Counted from the stretch's first letter, positions 48,704-58,160 are shown. The stretch: DNA of 64,000 nt from Paramicrobacterium agarici (GCF_002563955.1 NZ_PDJE01000001.1:2480001-2544000); one strand, 5' to 3'. Made by a program: numbers and translations. The notes: generated by a model from the sequence alone, not told the origin.

Positions 48704-49345
48704 ATGCTGACCACATCGATCGTCGGGCTCGCGCCCGACTACGTCCCCTATCACGAAGCGTGGGAGCTGCAAAGGCGAACGCACCGCGACGTCGCCGACG
48801 GCAGCATCCCGGATTCTCTTCTGCTTCTCGAACACGCAGCCGTGTACACCGCGGGCAAGCGCACCGATGCGAACGAGCGTCCAGACGACGGAACTCCCGT
48901 GATCGATGTCGATCGCGGCGGGAAGATCACGTGGCACGGTCCCGGACAGCTCGTCGGCTACCCGATCGTGCGACTTGCGGACCCGGTCGACGTCGTGGCC
49001 TACGTGCGTTCACTCGAGGCGATGCTCATCACCGTGCTGTCGCCGCTCGGCATCACGGGAGTCCAGGTGCCCGGACGATCCGGAGTCTGGGTGCGCGGCG
49101 GCGGCGCTGACGCGAAGATCGCGGCGATTGGAGTCCGGGTCGCCGAGGGCGTGACAATGCACGGCTTCGCCCTCAACTGTGACAACGACCTTGCGGCATT
49201 CGAACGCATCGTCCCGTGCGGCATTCGCGATGCCGGGGTGACAAGCATGTCGCAGCAGCTCGGCCGGCGCGTGACACCGGCGGATCTGGTCGACCGTGTG
49301 TCGCGTGCGTTCGAGGACGCCTTTTCGGTCGGAGCTGTCGCGTGA
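48704..49345 (+). CDS. lipB: Octanoyltransferase LipB
   Basis: A 213-residue enzyme moving octanoyl groups from acyl carrier protein to lipoyl domains. Motifs are [19 protein letters not shown], the KIAAIGVRV lysine region and the catalytic Cys in IVPCGIRD. The start ATG is at 48704 in the gap after ffh. Its stop overlaps the lipA start (GTGA), giving a lipB-lipA operon for lipoate synthesis. Confidence 0.96.
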   Translation: MLTTSIVGLAPDYVPYHEAWELQRRTHRDVADGSIPDSLLLLEHAAVYTAGKRTDANERPDDGTPVIDVDRGGKITWHGPGQLVGYPIVRLADPVDVVAYVRSLEAMLITVLSPLGITGVQVPGRSGVWVRGGGADAKIAAIGVRVAEGVTMHGFALNCDNDLAAFERIVPCGIRDAGVTSMSQQLGRRVTPADLVDRVSRAFEDAFSVGAVA

Positions 49346-50364
49346 GCGGGTGCGGCCCGACGGGCGAGCAGGGGCGTCAGTCGATCGCGCCGAGCGGGCG
49401 TCCGCTGCTTCGCCTCGAGGCGCGAAACGCCAAGACCCCGATCGAGCGCAAACCGGACTGGATCAAGACGAGAGCACGAATGGGACCAGAGTTCACCCAG
49501 CTCAGCGCGCTCGTCGCTGATGAGAACCTGCATACCGTCTGCCAGGAGGCCGGCTGCCCGAACATCTACGAGTGCTGGGAAGATCGCGAGGCGACCTTCT
49601 TGATCGGCGGCTCTCAGTGCACCCGGCGCTGCGATTTCTGCCAGATCGACACGGGCAAACCCGCTGCATACGACACCGACGAGCCGCGGCGCGTTGCAGC
49701 TTCCGTTGCACGCATGCAGCTGCGCTACGCGACGGTCACGGGCGTCGCGCGCGACGATCTGCCCGACGAAGGCGCGTGGCTGCACGCAGAAACCGTACGG
49801 GCGATCCACCGGGAAAACCCGGGAACAGGAGTCGAAATCCTCGCTACCGATTTCTCGGGCAACCCGCATCACCTTGCCGAGGTCTTCTCCGCGCGTCCCG
49901 AGGTGTTCGCGCATAACGTCGAGACCGTACCACGGCTGTTCAAGCGCATTCGTCCGGCGTTCCGGTACGAGAGATCACTGGGGGTGCTGACGCAGGCTCG
50001 CGACGCGGGACTGATCACCAAGTCGAACCTCATTCTCGGCATGGGCGAGGAACCTGACGAGGTGATCACCGCACTTCAGGACCTCCGCGTCGCAGGTACC
50101 GACATCATCACCCTCACCCAGTACCTTCGGCCGTCGCCACGTCACCTGCCGGTCGTGCGGTGGGTCAAACCGCAGGAATTCATCGAGTTCAAGGATGCTG
50201 CAGAGCAGATGGGCTTTCTCGGCGTGCTTGCGGGGCCGCTCGTTCGCTCGTCGTATCGCGCCGGTCGGCTCTGGGCGCAATCGATGGTCGCCTCCGGCCG
50301 CCCGATTCCCGCGGCGCTGCGCCACTTGGCCGACGACTCACGACCGTTTGCACAGGCCGTCTGA
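49342..50364 (+). CDS. lipA: Lipoyl synthase LipA
   Basis: A 340-residue radical SAM enzyme inserting two sulfurs into octanoyl groups. The auxiliary cluster ligands are in [13 protein letters not shown] and the radical SAM ligands in CTRRCDFC (Cx3Cx2C). [18 protein letters not shown] and [10 protein letters not shown] fit the family. The GTG at 49342 overlaps the lipB stop by 4 bases. It is convergent with the DUF2004 protein, 8 bases from its stop. Confidence 0.97.
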   Translation: MSGCGPTGEQGRQSIAPSGRPLLRLEARNAKTPIERKPDWIKTRARMGPEFTQLSALVADENLHTVCQEAGCPNIYECWEDREATFLIGGSQCTRRCDFCQIDTGKPAAYDTDEPRRVAASVARMQLRYATVTGVARDDLPDEGAWLHAETVRAIHRENPGTGVEILATDFSGNPHHLAEVFSARPEVFAHNVETVPRLFKRIRPAFRYERSLGVLTQARDAGLITKSNLILGMGEEPDEVITALQDLRVAGTDIITLTQYLRPSPRHLPVVRWVKPQEFIEFKDAAEQMGFLGVLAGPLVRSSYRAGRLWAQSMVASGRPIPAALRHLADDSRPFAQAV

Positions 50365-50372
50365 CGCGACGA

Positions 50373-50873
50373 TCAGTCCAGATACTCGGTGGAGACGGTC
50401 TCGCCCCGAATGCTCAGGTGCACCAGCAGGGCGAGCTCGCTCTCGTCGGGCGCGAGGGCGAACTCGAGCGACACGAATGCGTCGCCCTCCCCCACCTGGT
50501 GCGGATGGAACACGACGCGCAGCAGCTCCAGTGAGCGGAGCACGTCGATGTCGCGATCACCGGATTCGCGGGTGATGAACGACGCGAGCTCCGGTCCGAA
50601 CTGCTCGTCGATGTCGAGCAGAAATGCGGTGACATCGGATGCTGGTGTGCCAAGTTCGGCGACGAGGGCCTCCCGTGCCCTCATGTCGAGCCCCTCAAGC
50701 GTGGCGATCATCGCCTGGGCGACCTCGAGAGCCTCGTCGCTCACCGCCGTGTCCGCGGGCGCGCTGAGAGAGACGTCCACCGTCTGGTCGCCGGCATCGA
50801 CGGTCTCCGACCAGTACAGCGATCCGGACGCGTCCGATTCAATGACGCCGAAGAAGTCGTGTTCGATACCCAT
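50373..50873 (-). CDS. DUF2004 protein
   Basis: A 166-residue acidic protein fitting the DUF2004 family, with FFGVIESDASGSLYWSETVD near the N terminus and HPHQVGEGDAFVSLEFALAPDESELALLVHLS near the C terminus. No function is known and there is no signal peptide. It is downstream of ftsY on the same strand, directly abutting it with no gap. Confidence 0.75.
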   Translation of the reverse strand: MGIEHDFFGVIESDASGSLYWSETVDAGDQTVDVSLSAPADTAVSDEALEVAQAMIATLEGLDMRAREALVAELGTPASDVTAFLLDIDEQFGPELASFITRESGDRDIDVLRSLELLRVVFHPHQVGEGDAFVSLEFALAPDESELALLVHLSIRGETVSTEYLD

Positions 50874-51752
50874 TTACGCTCCCACAAGATTCTGGGCGAA
50901 GACGTGAGGGGTGAATCCCGTGATGTCCCCGATCTTCTCGCCTTGGCCGATGAGCTTGATGGGAAGTCCCGTGCGCTCTTGCACAGCCAGCACGAAGCCT
51001 CCCTTCGCCGAACCGTCGAGCTTCGTCAGCACGAGCCCGGTGACGCCAGCGTGCTCGATGAATGCCTGCGCTTGCTGCACGCCGTTCTGCCCCGTCGTCG
51101 CGTCGAGAACAAGCAGCACTTCGGCGATGGGTGTCTGCTTCTCGACGACCCGCCGGATCTTCGCCAGCTCGTCCATGAGCCCGCCCTTGGTGTGCAGGCG
51201 GCCAGCGGTGTCGATGATCACAATCTCGGTTCCGGTTCCGAGCGCGTGCTCGACGGTCTGGTATGCCACAGACGCAGGATCCTGCCCCTGATGCTGAGGC
51301 TTGACGATCGCGACTCCAGCCCTCTCCGCCCACGTTCCCAGCTGCTCCACGGCAGCGGCGCGGAACGTGTCTGCGGCTCCGACGACGACGCTGCGACCGG
51401 CGTTGCTGATAAACCGGGCGAGTTTGCCGATCGTCGTCGTCTTGCCCACGCCGTTAACCCCGACCATGAGCACGACGGCCGGTCGCTCGCTCAGCTTCAA
51501 CGTCGGGTCGAAGCGGCTGAGCCGCGCGTCGACGATCTCACGCAGCATCCGCTGGAGATCGCGCGGGTCCGTCGTGTGGTATCGGTCGACATTCGCCCGA
51601 AGCTCGTCGATGATCGCCTCGGCGATGTCGGACCCGAAGTCCGCCGTGATCAGCGCGTACTCGAGGTCGTCCCACGTCGTCTCGTCGATCGTGGGCTTCT
51701 GGAACATGCCCTTGAGGGCGCCCGACAGTGACCACGGAGTGCGTTGTGCCAT
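50874..51752 (-). CDS. ftsY: Signal recognition particle receptor FtsY
   Basis: A 292-residue SRP GTPase with the N domain at residues 15-85 and the G domain after it: Walker A VGVNGVGKTTTIGKLA, DTFRAAAVEQL, DTAGRLHTKGGLMDELAK and LTKLDGSAKGGFVLAVQE. It lacks the long acidic A domain of E. coli FtsY and has only a short basic N-terminal membrane helix region, which is usual for many Gram-positives. It sits between smc and the DUF2004 gene, 26 bases after smc. Confidence 0.96.
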   Translation of the reverse strand: MAQRTPWSLSGALKGMFQKPTIDETTWDDLEYALITADFGSDIAEAIIDELRANVDRYHTTDPRDLQRMLREIVDARLSRFDPTLKLSERPAVVLMVGVNGVGKTTTIGKLARFISNAGRSVVVGAADTFRAAAVEQLGTWAERAGVAIVKPQHQGQDPASVAYQTVEHALGTGTEIVIIDTAGRLHTKGGLMDELAKIRRVVEKQTPIAEVLLVLDATTGQNGVQQAQAFIEHAGVTGLVLTKLDGSAKGGFVLAVQERTGLPIKLIGQGEKIGDITGFTPHVFAQNLVGA

Positions 51753-51778
51753 GCGTCAAGCGTAGCCGCACGAGGCGG

Positions 51779-54700
51779 TCATGCGCTTGCCCGTTCACGC
51801 TCCTCGGCAAGCCGCTGACCGACAACAGCCGAGACGCCGTCCTGTCGCATCGAGACGCCGTAGAGCGCATCGGCGATCTCCATTGTGCGCTTCTGGTGCG
51901 TGATGACGATGAGCTGTGATGCTTCGCGAAGCGACTCGAAGATCGCCAGCAGCCGGCCGAGGTTCGCGTCATCGAGAGCTGCTTCGACCTCGTCCATAAT
52001 GTAGAACGGGCTCGGCCGTGCCTTGAAGATCGCGATGAGCAGAGCCACGGCCGCGAGCGACCGCTCCCCTCCCGACAACAAAGAGAGTCGCTCGATCTTC
52101 TTTCCCGCCGGCCGCACCGCCACATCGATACCTGTGCTGAGCATGTCATCGGGATCGGTGAGAGAGATGCTTCCGGTCCCTCCCGGAAACAGAATCGGAA
52201 AGACCTCGCTGAACGCCCGCTTGGTGTCCTCGAACGCGTCGCGGAAGATCGACTGCATCTTCTCGTCGAGCTCGTCGATGATCGTCAGCAGGTCCTTCCG
52301 CGTGTTCGTCAGATCGGTGAGCTGCTCTGTGAGGAACTTGTGCCTCTGCTCGAGCGCTGCGAACTCCTCGAGCGCAAGCGGGTTCACACGGCCGAGCTTC
52401 TGCAGCTGGCGCTCCGCTTTCTCCAGGCGGCGCTGCTGCTCCGAGCGGTCGTACGGAACAGTCTCGAAATCGGGCTCATGCTCGGCGTCGTTCGCACCGT
52501 CATGCGATGCATCAGCGGGTTCACCGTCATCCCTCTCGCCCGCGGCGGACGGCTGCTCCCCGTCTCCATTCTCGTCAGCGTCTTCGCCCGGTTCCGCGGG
52601 CTCGGGCAGCTCGGGGGCATCCGCGACATCGACGGGAACCGGAACGTCAGGGCCGTACTCGGCGACCAGAACGTCCTCGACGAGACCGAGCTCGCTCCCG
52701 GCTCGCTCGAGAAAACTCGACAGCTGCAGCTTCTTCTCGTAGATCTGCAGTTCGAGTCCGTGCACATCGTCAGTCACCGCTTGCAGCCGTTCACGCAGTG
52801 CCGACTCCTCACGGCGCAGGTTCGCCAGTTCTTCGTTCTGGCTCGCGCGCTGCTCTTCGGCGCGCGCGAGGGTGACGGATGCTTCGCGCACCGAGCGGTC
52901 GACGGAGGCGAGCACGTCCGGAAGCGCCTCCGACACCCGGTTCGCGGCGTCCAGCTGGCGGCGGCGGATCACGGCCCGCCGAGCCGCTGCCTCGGCAGCC
53001 TGTCGCTCGCTCTCGCGGCGTCGCTTGAGTGTGCGCACGTGTTCGTCGTGCGCGGCCACGCGTTCGCGCGCGGTCTCAACGTGGAATCGCGCCTCGACCT
53101 CCGCTTCGCGGGCTCGCTCTCGTTCCGCCGCCAGCTCATCGCGGGCAGAAACATCGAGAATCGGCCGCGGGCGACTGCGGGCGCTCTCCAGCGCGGATTT
53201 CGTCTTCTCGTGCGCCGCTTCGGCGTCGGCGACGGCCGTCTCGGATGCCGCGAGTGAGGTGGTAAGGCGCTCGCACTCGGCGACTGATGCCTCAACTTGC
53301 ACCTTCGCCTTGTTCAGGGCCTCGGTCTCGGCGGCAAGCTGCGCGTCAAACTCGCGCAGCGCCTGCAGAGCGAGCTGCGACTGCTCCTTCGCCGCCTTGT
53401 GCTCGACCCTCTGCGCGTCGAGGTCGAAGCGCAGGTGCTCGATGGCACTCGTCACCTCGGTGAGGCGTTCTGCTGCAGCATCCCTCTCGGCGAGCAGCTC
53501 GATGCGCCCCTGCTTGCCGCCCGAGCCTCCGCGAAGCACGTGCTCGGTGACGACGTCGCCGTCTTCGGTGACGAACGTGACGTGCGCCGCCGCGTCGGGC
53601 ATCGCCGCGCTCGCGGTACGCGCCGCGGAGACATCCGAGACGATGCCGATGTGATCGAGAAGGCCGAGCACACCGTCGGGGGCCGAGACGACGGATGCTG
53701 CAGAGACCACGCCCGTTGTCGGCCACGTGAGCTGGCGCCGCGGCGCGTCGGCGAGAACGACCTCGACCCGCCCCAGATCGTTCTGCTTCGCATGCGCGAG
53801 TGCGCTCTCCGCGGCCGCTCTCGTATCGCTGAGAACTGCGTCGGCGAGCGTTCCGAGTCCTGCAGCAACCGCCGCCTCGTAGCCGGGCGTCACCTGCACG
53901 CTGTCGGCGACGATACCCGCGACGCCGTCAAGACCCGCCGCAACAAGGTCGGCTGCTCCGTCCCTGATGTCGAGCGCCCGAGACAGCGCACTTGTTTTCG
54001 CGGCGAGTGCATCGCGCTCACGCTCGTTGCCGTGCAGCTCATCGCGCAGCCGGTCGATCTCCGCTTCGGCGTCGAAGACGCGTGACTGCGCCAGCTCGTA
54101 CGCCTCGTCGAGCCCCGACTCGCTCGCCGTGCTCTCGCTCGAGACGTCTTCGAGCTCGCCGAGGCGGTGCTTCGCCTCGTCACGGCGCTGCACTGCAGCA
54201 TCCAGTGAATTCTGCTGTCTCAGCCGCTCTCCGCGCACGGCGGCGAGCTTTGACTCCGCGGTCTCAACCTGCCCCGACAGCTTGGCGATCTCGAGATCGT
54301 GCTGCGAGACGAGATCTGCCTGCGCCTGGATCTCCTGATCAACAGCGTCGAGGCGCTCGCGTGTCTGCGCCGTGTACGCTCGCGCCCCCTCCGCGGCCTG
54401 CTCTGCCGTGACGATATCGGCACTCAGCTGCTCACGCTCGCTCTCGGCATCGGCGATCATCTGCTCCGAAACGGTCTGCACAGTCTCGGTCTGCTCAGAT
54501 TGAGCGTCGAGCAGGGCGATGCGCTGACCCGTGAGCGTGTGCAGGTTGCGCAGTCGCTGCTGCACAGAATCGAGACCGTACGAGATGCGCCGCGCCTCGT
54601 CGACGGAGTCGCCGAGCTGCGCCTTCTCAATGTGCGTGATGCGCAGCTGCTTCTGCTCGAGCTGCTCCTGCAGCACGATGCGCTCGGTGTGCCGCTCGCT

Positions 54701-55444
54701 TTCGCTGCGGCCGAATGCGTCGAGCGTCGTGCGCAGCGTCACGACGTCGTCGGCGAGAATGCGCGCCCGGGCGTCGCGCACGACAGCCGCGATGGTCTGC
54801 GCCTCGCGGGCGATCTCCGCTTGCCTGCCGAGTGGCTTGAGCTGACGCCGGATCTCTCCCGCAAGATCACTCAAGCGTGTGAGATTCGTCTCCATCGCAT
54901 CGAGCTTGCGAACGGTCTTCTCTTTGCGCCTGCGGTGCTTGAGAATTCCCGCAGCCTCTTCGATGAAGCCGCGCCGGTCCTCCGGGCTCGCGTGCAGCAC
55001 GGTATCGAGGCGCCCTTGCCCGACGATGACGTGCATCTCACGGCCGAGGCCGGAGTCGCTCAGCAACTCCTGCACGTCGAGCAGACGGCATCCTTCACCA
55101 TTGATCGCGTATTCGCTTCCGCCGTTGCGGAAGAGCGTGCGGCTGATCGTGACTTCTGAATACTCGATCGGGAGGGCGCCGTCTGAGTTGTCGATCGTGA
55201 GCGTGACCTCGGCACGACCGAGCGGGCCTCGCGTCGACGTTCCCGCGAAGATGACGTCTTCCATCTTTCCGCCGCGCAGGTTCTTGACGCCCTGTTCGCC
55301 CATCACCCAGGCGAGCGCGTCAACGACGTTCGACTTTCCCGATCCGTTGGGGCCGACAACGCACGTCACTCCCGGTTCGAACGCAAACGTGGTCGGCTGA
55401 GCGAACGACTTGAAGCCTTTGAGGGTGAGGCTCTTCAAATACAA
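51779..55444 (-). CDS. smc: Chromosome segregation protein SMC
   Basis: A 1221-residue SMC protein. The N-terminal head has Walker A VGPNGSGKSNVVDALAWVMGEQG, followed by the first coiled coil (about 160-500), a hinge (around 515-660 with GLGTLADAVL), the return coiled coil, and the C-terminal head with the ABC signature LSLLSGGERSLAAVALL and Walker B YIMDEVEAALDD. Residues about 927-1004 form an acidic Glu/Asp/Pro-rich insert just before the C-terminal head coil. It forms the condensin core with ScpA and ScpB. Its upstream neighbour is the low-G+C insert. Confidence 0.96.
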   Translation of the reverse strand: MYLKSLTLKGFKSFAQPTTFAFEPGVTCVVGPNGSGKSNVVDALAWVMGEQGVKNLRGGKMEDVIFAGTSTRGPLGRAEVTLTIDNSDGALPIEYSEVTISRTLFRNGGSEYAINGEGCRLLDVQELLSDSGLGREMHVIVGQGRLDTVLHASPEDRRGFIEEAAGILKHRRRKEKTVRKLDAMETNLTRLSDLAGEIRRQLKPLGRQAEIAREAQTIAAVVRDARARILADDVVTLRTTLDAFGRSESERHTERIVLQEQLEQKQLRITHIEKAQLGDSVDEARRISYGLDSVQQRLRNLHTLTGQRIALLDAQSEQTETVQTVSEQMIADAESEREQLSADIVTAEQAAEGARAYTAQTRERLDAVDQEIQAQADLVSQHDLEIAKLSGQVETAESKLAAVRGERLRQQNSLDAAVQRRDEAKHRLGELEDVSSESTASESGLDEAYELAQSRVFDAEAEIDRLRDELHGNERERDALAAKTSALSRALDIRDGAADLVAAGLDGVAGIVADSVQVTPGYEAAVAAGLGTLADAVLSDTRAAAESALAHAKQNDLGRVEVVLADAPRRQLTWPTTGVVSAASVVSAPDGVLGLLDHIGIVSDVSAARTASAAMPDAAAHVTFVTEDGDVVTEHVLRGGSGGKQGRIELLAERDAAAERLTEVTSAIEHLRFDLDAQRVEHKAAKEQSQLALQALREFDAQLAAETEALNKAKVQVEASVAECERLTTSLAASETAVADAEAAHEKTKSALESARSRPRPILDVSARDELAAERERAREAEVEARFHVETARERVAAHDEHVRTLKRRRESERQAAEAAARRAVIRRRQLDAANRVSEALPDVLASVDRSVREASVTLARAEEQRASQNEELANLRREESALRERLQAVTDDVHGLELQIYEKKLQLSSFLERAGSELGLVEDVLVAEYGPDVPVPVDVADAPELPEPAEPGEDADENGDGEQPSAAGERDDGEPADASHDGANDAEHEPDFETVPYDRSEQQRRLEKAERQLQKLGRVNPLALEEFAALEQRHKFLTEQLTDLTNTRKDLLTIIDELDEKMQSIFRDAFEDTKRAFSEVFPILFPGGTGSISLTDPDDMLSTGIDVAVRPAGKKIERLSLLSGGERSLAAVALLIAIFKARPSPFYIMDEVEAALDDANLGRLLAIFESLREASQLIVITHQKRTMEIADALYGVSMRQDGVSAVVGQRLAEERERASA

Positions 55445-55582
55445 CGCGCTGGCCTTTCGCCGACCGGAACTGTGCGGAACTCTGTGGACTACGGTAACGG
55501 ATCTGCGGCGTCATACCGGTGAGCCGACGGGCTCGTCGCCCGAGAATGCCGCGCGAGCCGACCAGAACCGTCGTGGCTGCAA

Positions 55583-55753
55583 TCACCGTTTCCACTGGCA
55601 CCAAGGGCAAAAATGGCACGACCGGGCGGCGAAGGGAATGCGCGTGATCGGAGTGCCGCACCGGCGGCACAACTCGCCCGTGAGCCGTAGGCGTTGAGGC
55701 TGTGCGCGAAGTAGACGGCATCGCCGTTGGTAACGTCTATGTCTTGCAGAGCC
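55583..55753 (-). pseudogene. Decayed 3' end of a second mutM (Fpg C-terminal remnant)
   Basis: Read on the minus strand, the sequence encodes DVTNGDAVYFAHSLNAYG, then after a 1-2 base frame change TGELCRRCGTPITRIPFAARSCHFCPWCQWKR and a stop. This is the C-terminal H2TH/zinc-finger end of formamidopyrimidine glycosylase (C-x2-C-x16-C-x2-C). It lacks the rest of the gene and differs clearly from the intact mutM end at 58161, so it is not a recent tandem copy. It lies between smc and the HEPN/DUF262 pair, facing the same way as mutM. Confidence 0.8.
55691..55713 (+). repeat. Left copy of a 23-base direct repeat from mutM 3' coding sequence
   Basis: Matches 58270-58292 at 22 of 23 bases in the same orientation. 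It encodes the Fpg motif Y-F-A-H-S-L-N-A on the minus strand. It marks the left edge of the accessory insert and could be an attachment-type site, but conservation of a protein motif also explains it. Confidence 0.6.
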
Positions 55754-55834
55754 CGCGTTTGACAGATGCTGCCATTTACATCCGTGATTCCTACCCCCGA
55801 CGGCACCGGCCCTGAGCTTCCAGAAACAGCATGA

Positions 55835-56530
55835 TCAGTGCGGCCCAAATGCCGTCGCCGTTACCTGTGTCCCGAGGTCAGTGGCCTTTCTCTGAAGCCG
55901 AGCAGCGAAAGTGAGCAGAAATTCCATATACCGAACGACATCCTCAGGAGTAGGCTTCCGCTCTGACTTGCCATGCGCAATGTCGTTCCTGCATTGAACT
56001 ACGTCTCGCAGGCCAAAATCAATGCTCACAACTCGAATCTCGCCATTGCCTGATGTGACGTCAATGTCGCCGTCGCATACGAGGCCTCCGTTACCCATTC
56101 GCACAAAGAGGTCGTTGATGATCTCTGACTTTGCGCTCGTCACGAGCCTTGCAAACGTTTTCGCTTTGAGGGTTCCTTTCGGAGGCTTCGCATCGTCATT
56201 CCACAATTGCGAAATTGTTCCCAGCTTCCTTAGTAGCGTCGTACGCTGGGTATCGTCACGAGAGGTAACGATGGATTCAAGCTGCGGAAGTGTGTGAGCC
56301 ATCCGTAGCCCCTCGGGTAGCTGTCGAGAGGTCGCATGACCTACACCGACTGTATCCACGAACTCCTCTGCGATCGCCTTGAGGAACGCTTCGAAGTGGC
56401 TCACTAGTAGAACAACAGCAGCGCGACACAGTGCGTTACTCTCGTCAATCGTGCCGCTGCTGGCTTTGGTAGCCAGCCGCTGAAGTACTTCGACTTCTGT
56501 CGTGCCGTCCTGGAATGACTCAAGCGCCAC
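55835..56530 (-). CDS. HEPN ribonuclease-like protein (MAE_28990/MAE_18760 type)
   Basis: A 231-residue protein whose second half has the HEPN catalytic motif R-N-D-I-A-H (Arg181 to His186, R-x4-H) in VVQCRNDIAHGKSERKP, and whose N-terminal helix SNALCRAAVVLLVSHFEAFLKAIAEEF matches the first HEPN helices. Members with this motif cut RNA and act in toxin-antitoxin and defence systems; activity here is inferred. Start choice: GTG at 56530 overlaps the DUF262 stop by 11 bases; a TTG at 56584 is also in frame. Several TTA and A/T-ending codons mark it as acquired. Confidence 0.75.
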   Translation of the reverse strand: MALESFQDGTTEVEVLQRLATKASSGTIDESNALCRAAVVLLVSHFEAFLKAIAEEFVDTVGVGHATSRQLPEGLRMAHTLPQLESIVTSRDDTQRTTLLRKLGTISQLWNDDAKPPKGTLKAKTFARLVTSAKSEIINDLFVRMGNGGLVCDGDIDVTSGNGEIRVVSIDFGLRDVVQCRNDIAHGKSERKPTPEDVVRYMEFLLTFAARLQRKATDLGTQVTATAFGPH

Positions 56531-57656
56531 TTTGTCGTAGGCCTTCGCTAACGAGTTCTTCGGACAGCTGAGTTGCAATACCAAGTCGCTGGAGCCGGTC
56601 GGCTAACGCCGTCACTCTGTAGAGGACACGAGTCCGGTCTGCGGTGGCACGTCCGATGGAAGTTTGGAACTGCTCCTCGCGATTCAAATCCTCGAGAGCG
56701 GCCCTTGCAGCGTCTTTCCTCAAACCCAGCGCTTGAAGATCGGAGAAAGCCACGGCGACCATTACGGCATCGAAAAGCGCTTTGTTCACCGGATTCTGCG
56801 ACCCCGACGATTTGAAGGGCCGGTCCCCGAAGACCTCTTTCACCGTCACGCAGACAGCTTTGAACTGTTCAGCATCTTCAGGAGTAAGCGGCAATTTGCG
56901 ATGCGTCCGCATCTTCTCGTTTAAAAGTTGCCGGAGCGGTGGCTTATACGTCGCAATACCTTCTACGAGAGCGAAATAACGGAGGAGGAGCTCTTCGTGG
57001 CCCATACGGCGATTCGTGAAACTTCCAAGTAGATCCGTGAAGTACTTCTTCTTGGCAAGATCCTTAAGCGAGTCGTTGAACGAGCCACGATATACAGAAT
57101 TTCGAAGCTCCTGCGCTGTCAGGCTAGCGGCTCCAGTATTTAGGCGCTCGAAGACGTCGAATTTGATGTCCGGGTGGCTGTCGGCGGTGATAACGATGCA
57201 CCGAATCGTGCGCCCTTCAAGACGTCGCTGATCGCGCGGCTCCAGGTCGTCGAACGTAAGTCCGTTGAGCTCGGACAGCACGGAAGCACCAGTGAGTGCA
57301 AACTCATTGTCAAGGAAGTTACGGATCGTTGTTAGTCGCTGAAGCCCATCAATTACCTCATACACTCCGTCCTCGTCTTCCGCGAAGTAGCAGACGGGAA
57401 TCGGGACGTTCAATAACAACGACTCAATCAGGCGCGAAGCTTTGCCGCTATCCCACACGTACTTGCGCTGGTAGGCGATATTCAGACTGATACGACCGGT
57501 TCGAATATCCTCACGGATCGATCGAACTCCGAGATCATACGGCTGCGTTACGAGCTTCCGCTCACTGGGTTCAATTGCGAGAGGCTCCGATTGTTCGTTC
57601 TCGCCGCTTTCATCGATGGTCTCACCACTGCGGATGTCATCGGAAGTTGTTGTCAT
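56520..57656 (-). CDS. DUF262 (GmrS-like) protein without DUF1524 domain
   Basis: A 378-residue protein with the DUF262 landmarks NIAYQRKYVW (60-69), VIDGLQRLTTIRNFL (101-115) and FERLNTGAASLTAQELRNSVYR (169-190). In GmrSD-type restriction enzymes this domain is followed by a DUF1524 HNH nuclease domain; here the protein stops before one. The downstream HEPN gene starts inside its end, so both come from one transcript, and the HEPN protein may supply the nuclease. G+C is low and TTA codons appear (for example near 56930). Two CAGGsCCTG dyads lie just upstream. Confidence 0.82.
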   Translation of the reverse strand: MTTTSDDIRSGETIDESGENEQSEPLAIEPSERKLVTQPYDLGVRSIREDIRTGRISLNIAYQRKYVWDSGKASRLIESLLLNVPIPVCYFAEDEDGVYEVIDGLQRLTTIRNFLDNEFALTGASVLSELNGLTFDDLEPRDQRRLEGRTIRCIVITADSHPDIKFDVFERLNTGAASLTAQELRNSVYRGSFNDSLKDLAKKKYFTDLLGSFTNRRMGHEELLLRYFALVEGIATYKPPLRQLLNEKMRTHRKLPLTPEDAEQFKAVCVTVKEVFGDRPFKSSGSQNPVNKALFDAVMVAVAFSDLQALGLRKDAARAALEDLNREEQFQTSIGRATADRTRVLYRVTALADRLQRLGIATQLSEELVSEGLRQSGA

Positions 57657-57692
57657 GTCGGATGCCCTTCGGTCGGCGTTCTAACCATAACG

Positions 57693-57751
57693 GTGCGTCG
57701 CAGGCCCTGCCAACGCACACGCCACACGCTCGATGTGATCCGCAGGGCCTG
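57693..57751 (-). promoter_or_regulatory. Two CAGGsCCTG dyads upstream of the DUF262 gene
   Basis: CAGGCCCTG at 57701-57709 and CAGGGCCTG at 57743-57751 are each near-perfect dyads and are reverse complements of each other, with centres 42 bases apart. The first is extended by GTGCGT at 57693 and ACGCAC at 57713, giving a longer imperfect dyad. It lies 37 bases upstream of the start codon, so it may be an operator (perhaps autoregulated) or a transcript hairpin. Confidence 0.4.
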
Positions 57752-58160
57752 GCACGGCGCACAGCCACTCAAGTACCGGCTCGAGACACACCTCAGCGAG
57801 CCGTCTGCGGATCGAGGCTGATCTGCGGATCCCAGATGTGCTGCCCCTGCTACTTGTAGCTGTGGCGGCCCCCCCTGCGACGGTCGACGGGCAGCGGCGC
57901 GACTCCAGTCAGGCATCAGCAAAGCCCGCGATTCCACGCACCGCGACGACAGCCCACGTCGCCAGCGCCACGACCCGAAATCGTGCGCCGCTGTCCGGCG
58001 CTCAGAGCCGGAGCAGTCGCCCTCACGAGGCTATACCCGCTGTACGTCAACGTCACTCAAAATGGGAAGTCCGTTTCTTCCCCCTATGCACGCACGTACA
58101 CCTTGTCGAAGCTGCACCCCCGAGACGTCGTCGCGCGGCTAGTCGCGAGCGAACAGGAAT
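57752..58160. other. Gene-poor gap between the DUF262 promoter region and mutM
   Basis: About 400 bases with no supported gene. Both strands have short open frames, but none shows a recognisable domain or a ribosome-binding site. It should hold the DUF262 promoter and the 3' edge of the mutM transcript. The sequence is higher in G+C than the two coding regions to its left and contains G-runs. No tRNA, IS element or integrase fragment was seen. Confidence 0.5.

Noticed and set aside
52340-53257. Plus-strand open frame inside smc
   Set aside because: Antisense to a clear SMC coding region with no recognisable domain.
55489-55848. Minus-strand frame of 119 residues with YFAHSLNAYG as a real gene
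   Set aside because: After the Fpg motif the frame is shifted relative to the zinc-finger residues, so it is a remnant and not a functional gene.
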